Below are positions 35,801 through 41,800 of a stretch of DNA of 64,000 bases, piece by piece (within the stretch, counting starts at the first letter, position 1; the number at the start of each line of letters is the position of its first letter). A program made the translations under genes and the position numbers. Under the pieces are notes generated by a model. That model was not told where the DNA came from and searched no databases. It saw only the letters and a list, made by a program, of their open reading frames with translations. This DNA is from Sceloporus undulatus (taxonomy: Eukaryota > Chordata > Lepidosauria > Squamata > Phrynosomatidae), in NCBI RefSeq assembly GCF_019175285.1, contig NC_056522.1, positions 61,927,468 to 61,991,467 on the forward strand, read 5' to 3'.

Positions 35801-38800
35801 GAACATCATGTTCCAAGTTCAGAGGACACTTCCCCTGCCATTTCAGGGTGAGGCTCATAGCCCATCCATGCTGTGCAATCTGTCCAGATGTGTATGTGGG
35901 TTCCCACTAACTGCTATCAGCTGTTTCCCCATTGATAGGTGAGGAATGTTGATTGGAGATGCATACATCATCAAACATATACTCTATCACTGTCTATCCT
36001 GTTAGCAGAAGTGAAGCTGAAGTGGATGAAGTCATAGCAAAGTGATAATGTTTTGCCTGAAAATGGGAATTCCTGGCAGCCTGCTAGTACAATCAGGATC
36101 ATTGCCTCCACTGTAATTAGAACAGTTATAATGTTCTTATCATTATGTTGTATTCCTATAATTTTGTTACAGAATAACTGTAATAATTGGTATTCCAGAT
36201 GTCTGATGTTGTGTGCATGTATGTGTATTTTTCTTTACCTCAGGACATTCATTTATTCATTCCTGACAAGAGGCAGGCCCTTCCCATTGAAGATGCTGTA
36301 TTTTGGTGCGCTGTTCTGTACCTATAATGGTTTCCTTCAAGGTTACTACATGATTTACTGTGCTGAATACCCTGATGACTGGTGCAACAACTTAAGATTT
36401 ACTTCAGGTAATTATAGTTGTGTGATATCAAACATCTAGCCATTTTGAGCTCTGCCAGAAGTGTCACATCTAAGTGTGTAATCACAAGGGGGGCAAGTAC
36501 ATTATTTGTTTAAATGTCAAGACAAGAGTTTGAGTAACAACAACAAAAAAGAACATTTTTGCAAAATCTTTAGCCATTATAATACCCAAAGATTTTTGTT
36601 TATATTGCAACATACTAAAATAAAATATATACATTTGTATTGAAAAAGTCCAACCATTAGAGGGAGTTATTTGTGCATTTCAAGCAAACAGTTATTTAAG
36701 AATTTGCTTCTTGCAGCAGCTTCATGATTTCTTCTATGTTATGTCTCTCCTCGCTCACCCTTTTACTCCAGTACAAAAGATGCTTTAGGAGTGAACTCAA
36801 AGTCAGATGAAGGCCTGGTGTTTTCTGAATTAGGCAATTCCTTTTATATCCATAAGTTCCATTCCATAGTTACACCTTGTAACTTTTCATTTATACTGGA
36901 AGCTTGAATATTGTATTCTATAAGTACAACTGAGGAAATGGAATTTAAAATAGTTAGACTTACAAGTGCCACAAGACTCCTAATACCTTCTTCTTTCCTT
37001 CCTTTTCATTCCAAAAACACTTGCTGTTCTATAATTAAGGAGCAAAACAACTATATATCTATTGTTATGTGCCTTCCAGTTGACTCCGACTTAGAATAAC
37101 CTTCTCCTAGGATTTGTTTGGCAAGATCTGTTCAGAAGAGGTTTACCATTGACATTGCCTTCCTCTAAGGCTACATCTAAACTGCAGAATTAATGCCGTG
37201 TGACACTGCATTAATTGCCATGGCTCAATGTTATGGAATTCTGGGATTTGTAGTTTTATAAAATATGTAGCCTTCTGTCAGAGAGCTCTAGTACCACAAC
37301 AAACTTCAAATCTCAGGATTCCATAGGATGGCACCACAACACCTAAAGGGAGGTCTCAAACTGCTTTAATTCCTAAGTGTGGCAACAGCCTTAAACTGAG
37401 TCTGACATTCCCAAGGTCACTTCTATGGCTAAGGGGGATATATTTCTCATATTTTATTAATATTTAGTGGAGAGTAATACCATAAATGTGCCAGATCTTG
37501 TTTGATCTTGGAAGTTAAGCAGAGTAAGCCATGGTTAGTATTTGGATGGGAGTAGGCTATATTTCAAGGAAGGAACTAGCAAAATCCCATCTAAGGATTC
37601 CTTGCCTAGGAAAACCTTATGGAATTCATAAGACCACCCATAAATTGAAACGTGACTTGAAGACATGCAGAAACATACATTTATTTATTTAGTGTGGATA
37701 GATATTTATTTATTATTCATGCTTTAATACTCAACTAGATATTCAAAGTTTATTCATATTTATGTTGTAGTGTTCATAGTGTTCATATAAAAGTGACTCA
37801 CAATTTTTTCACCTTTGCTTGCTCCCTACTGTATCTCAAGCCCTATATATTACATATGCTGTGCACATGTACAGGTTGAGTATCCCTTATCCAAAATGCT
37901 TGAGACCAGAGGAGTTTGGATGTTGGATTTTTTCAGATTTTGGAACATTCACATATACATAATCAGATACCTTGGAAGTGGGGCACAAGACTAAACACAA
38001 AATTCACTTACATTTCATATACACCTTATATATAGCCTGAACGTAATTTTATACAATATTTTAAATAATTTTGTGCACGAAATAAGGTTTGTGTAGTACA
38101 CTGAACAATCAGAAAGCAAAGGTGTCATGATCTCAATTTTGGATTTTAGAGTATTTCGGATTGTGGAATACTAGATAAGACAGTCATTTGTTTATATTCC
38201 TTAGTGTTTCTGATTTGAAATACAAACATTCCAGATATGATCTGGTCTCTTGATGCCACAGTACCTCTTCATTCACAAGTTTTCAATATTCACTTTTTAT
38301 TAAAAGGTATATTTATTTCCTTATTTAATTTATACCTTACCTTTCCATTGAAAGCTGAACTTAAGGTGGCTAAAAATAAAATACAGATTTAAAAAAACTA
38401 TACTCAAAATACTAAAACTCACTGAGTACAATTACAATGCATGCAGTCAAAACAATGCACATATGTCAATTGCATATTGATAAATAAATAAGTGGGAGAA
38501 TTTCACAGTTAAAATCATTTCTGGAAGACACCAGTGTACATGGTCTCATCCAACTCTATGAATCTATGATTCTGTGCTAAAAAGCTGGCTGAATGAAAAT
38601 ACAGAAGGACAAGAGAAATGAAGCAAGTGAAACCATGGCCTCTTGTGACAGGTAGTTTCTAGGCTTGGGAGCAGCACTGAGAAGCTTCTCTCTCTTATGT
38701 CTCTGTCAATTGCATATTGATAATGGCATGAAAATCCAGGCAGGAGTTCATCAGGCACACACTACATTGTTTTATTTTATTTATTGTATTTATACAATAT

Positions 38801-41800
38801 GGGTGTTCATTGTCTATCGTATACCTCTTCAGGGTGATGCTGCTGCTGCTGCTTCCTCTTATTTTTAGTGTTAGAATGTAAGCAGTTCATAGGTGGCAGT
38901 GGTGGTAAAGTGCCTAAATTCCACTAGATCCTGGACAGATATTGAACAATAAGATACCTCCTGAGCATAGGCATCCAATTTAACCAACACAGCACAAAAG
39001 CAACAAGGAAAGGAGGGGGAATGAAGAAAGTAGTAGCAACTTCTTTCACCAATGGGTGGATCCAGGCTACAACAACAACAATTTCTTACCTGCCTCTTCC
39101 CATGGATCGAGGTTGGGAACAACAACAATTAACAGATAATCTGGTTAAAAAGACATTGATTAAAACACACATCAATTAAAAGAACAAACAAGATGTACAC
39201 ATATCAAAACATATTAAAACAATCCACATTGAACCCACATCAGTTAAAAGAGCAAAGAAGGTGTACACATATTAACACATATTAAAACAATCTACATTTA
39301 ATTCTAGTTCTAGTATGTATTTGTCCTAGAAGTGAATGGTGAAGCAACACCCTGTTACTGTTCCTTCTCTGGATGAAGTACAGTGCCATGTTGCTGTGTT
39401 CCCATATCCTTCCTGGGAGGCCAAGGATAGCCTGAAGGATGAGTGTGGCCAGGATGTTCTAATTATGCTTAACAAAAATAACTCTTTAAACGTAGACATT
39501 AAAGCAGGTGGCCACCCAAAGTATAAACACCTCATTTTCTTTCTTTAGGCCTCTTGTTGTTTCTGTTTGGCATAGGAATCAATATCCATAGTGATCACCT
39601 TCTACGCCAACTAAGAAAACCTGGAGAGTTCACATACAAAATTCCACAAGGTAGGTTCTTTTCCAAGGATTTTATCACATGGGGGGAAATCAGGCATTTA
39701 AAGGGCATTTTCCTGGGACATTTGTGCAATTGCAGGAAAGATTTTCCCACACATCACGATTAAAGAGGACTTATCCTGGGAAGAACCAAGAATGCTCCAG
39801 AAACAAATCATTCCTGGGATTTCCCTGTGAATGATTTGTTGCTGGAGCATTCTTGGGTCTTCCTGGGATAAGTCCACTTTAATCATGACGTCATGCTGGT
39901 TGAGGGATTCTGGACGTTATAGTCCAAAAATATTTTTTCCAAACTCTGACCTGTATCTTAATTCTTAATGTGCTTTTCCAGAAGGCAAAAAGTCTCTGGA
40001 AGTATTTAGATTTTCCAGTTCTTTTTGTTTTGACTTTTCCTGTTTACTCATGGTTTTGCATCCAAATGTTCTTCATGATCCTGGGTTTCCCTCCATCCCT
40101 CCCCCTCCCTTGAGTTCTTTCTGCTCTGACTGATCACAGGTCACATCTAGACTCAGAAATTGTTTCAGAAATTGAATTTTATAAATTTTCAACTGAGCCC
40201 TTTTTAATTATTATTCAGGTATCAAAGCGTTAAAAGTATTTTGGCACTAGTTAAGCATTGGGATCATTCTCTTTGATTGTCAGTATTCCTCTTTCCCTCT
40301 CTTATCTCTGTTGAATCTCCTGTCCAGGTAACCTTAACTAGTTTTTCGACAACAGTGTCAGCCAGCCATGGACAGGCACATTTCATTTTAGGAAGTGTTG
40401 GGTCAATTTAAACTGACGAGGAGAGTGGGAAAAGAAGTACTTGTAAATGCTGGGATTTCCTTTGAAATACTTTAGGATACTTCAAAAACATAATGTAGAT
40501 TTCAAAGTGGTAAATTATCATCTTCATCATCAGAATGGACAGCAACAAAACCAGTTACTTCCTTGTTTTTCCAGTCCAGATTGTCTGCCTGCCTAAGCTG
40601 TTATTTTGCATCTAGCTCCAGTTGTTGGATCTCTGGGTTCTAATCAAAAAGTAAAAACACCACACAAAGCCTAAGTCTCCCTTTCTTTGAGAAAGCTAAA
40701 TTTATTCTCTGGCATGTCTACTTGGTTTGTGTCTGTCTGCAGTTTTCAGATAATAAACTTCTCTCTTGTGTTAATTTTCCACTACTGTTGTTCAAGGTAG
40801 TTATACTCTTCAAATTAGTCCTTTTGCCTAGTACTGAAGCCCAAACATTGCTTCCCCTTGACCTCTACTACCACTGGCCTAACAAAAGGGGTTGGGTAAG
40901 AACACTTTACAGCACCTTTCTCCATAGATATTGTCCTCAGCAGTTCTATTCTGGATAGCTAAAAAGATGGTCTGTTTGGAGCAGAATCTGCTGTAAAAGT
41001 GGGGCCAGGCAGATGCTTCTGAAAAGCTTCCAGACCTGGAGAGGAGCAGAACAAGAAGCCATTTTATGCCATTGTTTGCTATCTACTACAGACAGGAACT
41101 GGTATCTTGGTTCTGTCGATGTGATCAGTCTGTGAATCTGATCTTACTATAGTGAACAATTACAGTTAAAAAGTAGTATACAATTTTTCATATAACATGG
41201 TTTTTTTTTAAAATTCAAAGGATGGAGCCACCCGGACACTTTGCCCTGATTTGGCTTAGTGTTCAAAGGAGCTGAATCAGTCTCTTAGCCAGTGACAGCT
41301 CATTGTCCAGGGTATGTTTTTCACCCTGAAATGATGGGGTAGGGTGTTCCCCCTTCTCTGGCCATGAATTGCCTATGGTCCTTGCATGTCCAACTGATAA
41401 CCTTCTAAAAGGTTAAAAGATATGAGAATCAGCTTTTACTGTTTAAATGTGCTCATACAAGTTCTCTTTCATGCAGGAGGACTCTTTGCGTATGTATCAG
41501 GAGCAAATTTCTTTGGTGAGATAATAGAATGGTTTGGCTATGCTATAGCAACCTGGTCCCTACCTGCCTTTGCCTTTGCTCTTTTTACACTCTGCTGCAT
41601 TGGGCCACGTGCTTACCACCACCACAGGTATTCAGATGATTTCTGTCTTTTCTTGTTTTCATACTTCCTGCCTAGGAAGATAATTATTACTTAAGACTGG
41701 TTCAGCATTCACTATTTGATCAAGAGATGAATACACAGTTCATGGGAGAACTGGTTGTCACAAATCAGATTACAAAGAGAGAAGTTTCACATTGCTTCAC

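Noticed and set aside
37483-37600. Functional 5S rRNA gene
   Set aside because: Only part of 5S is present, diverged, and joined to a SINE tail.
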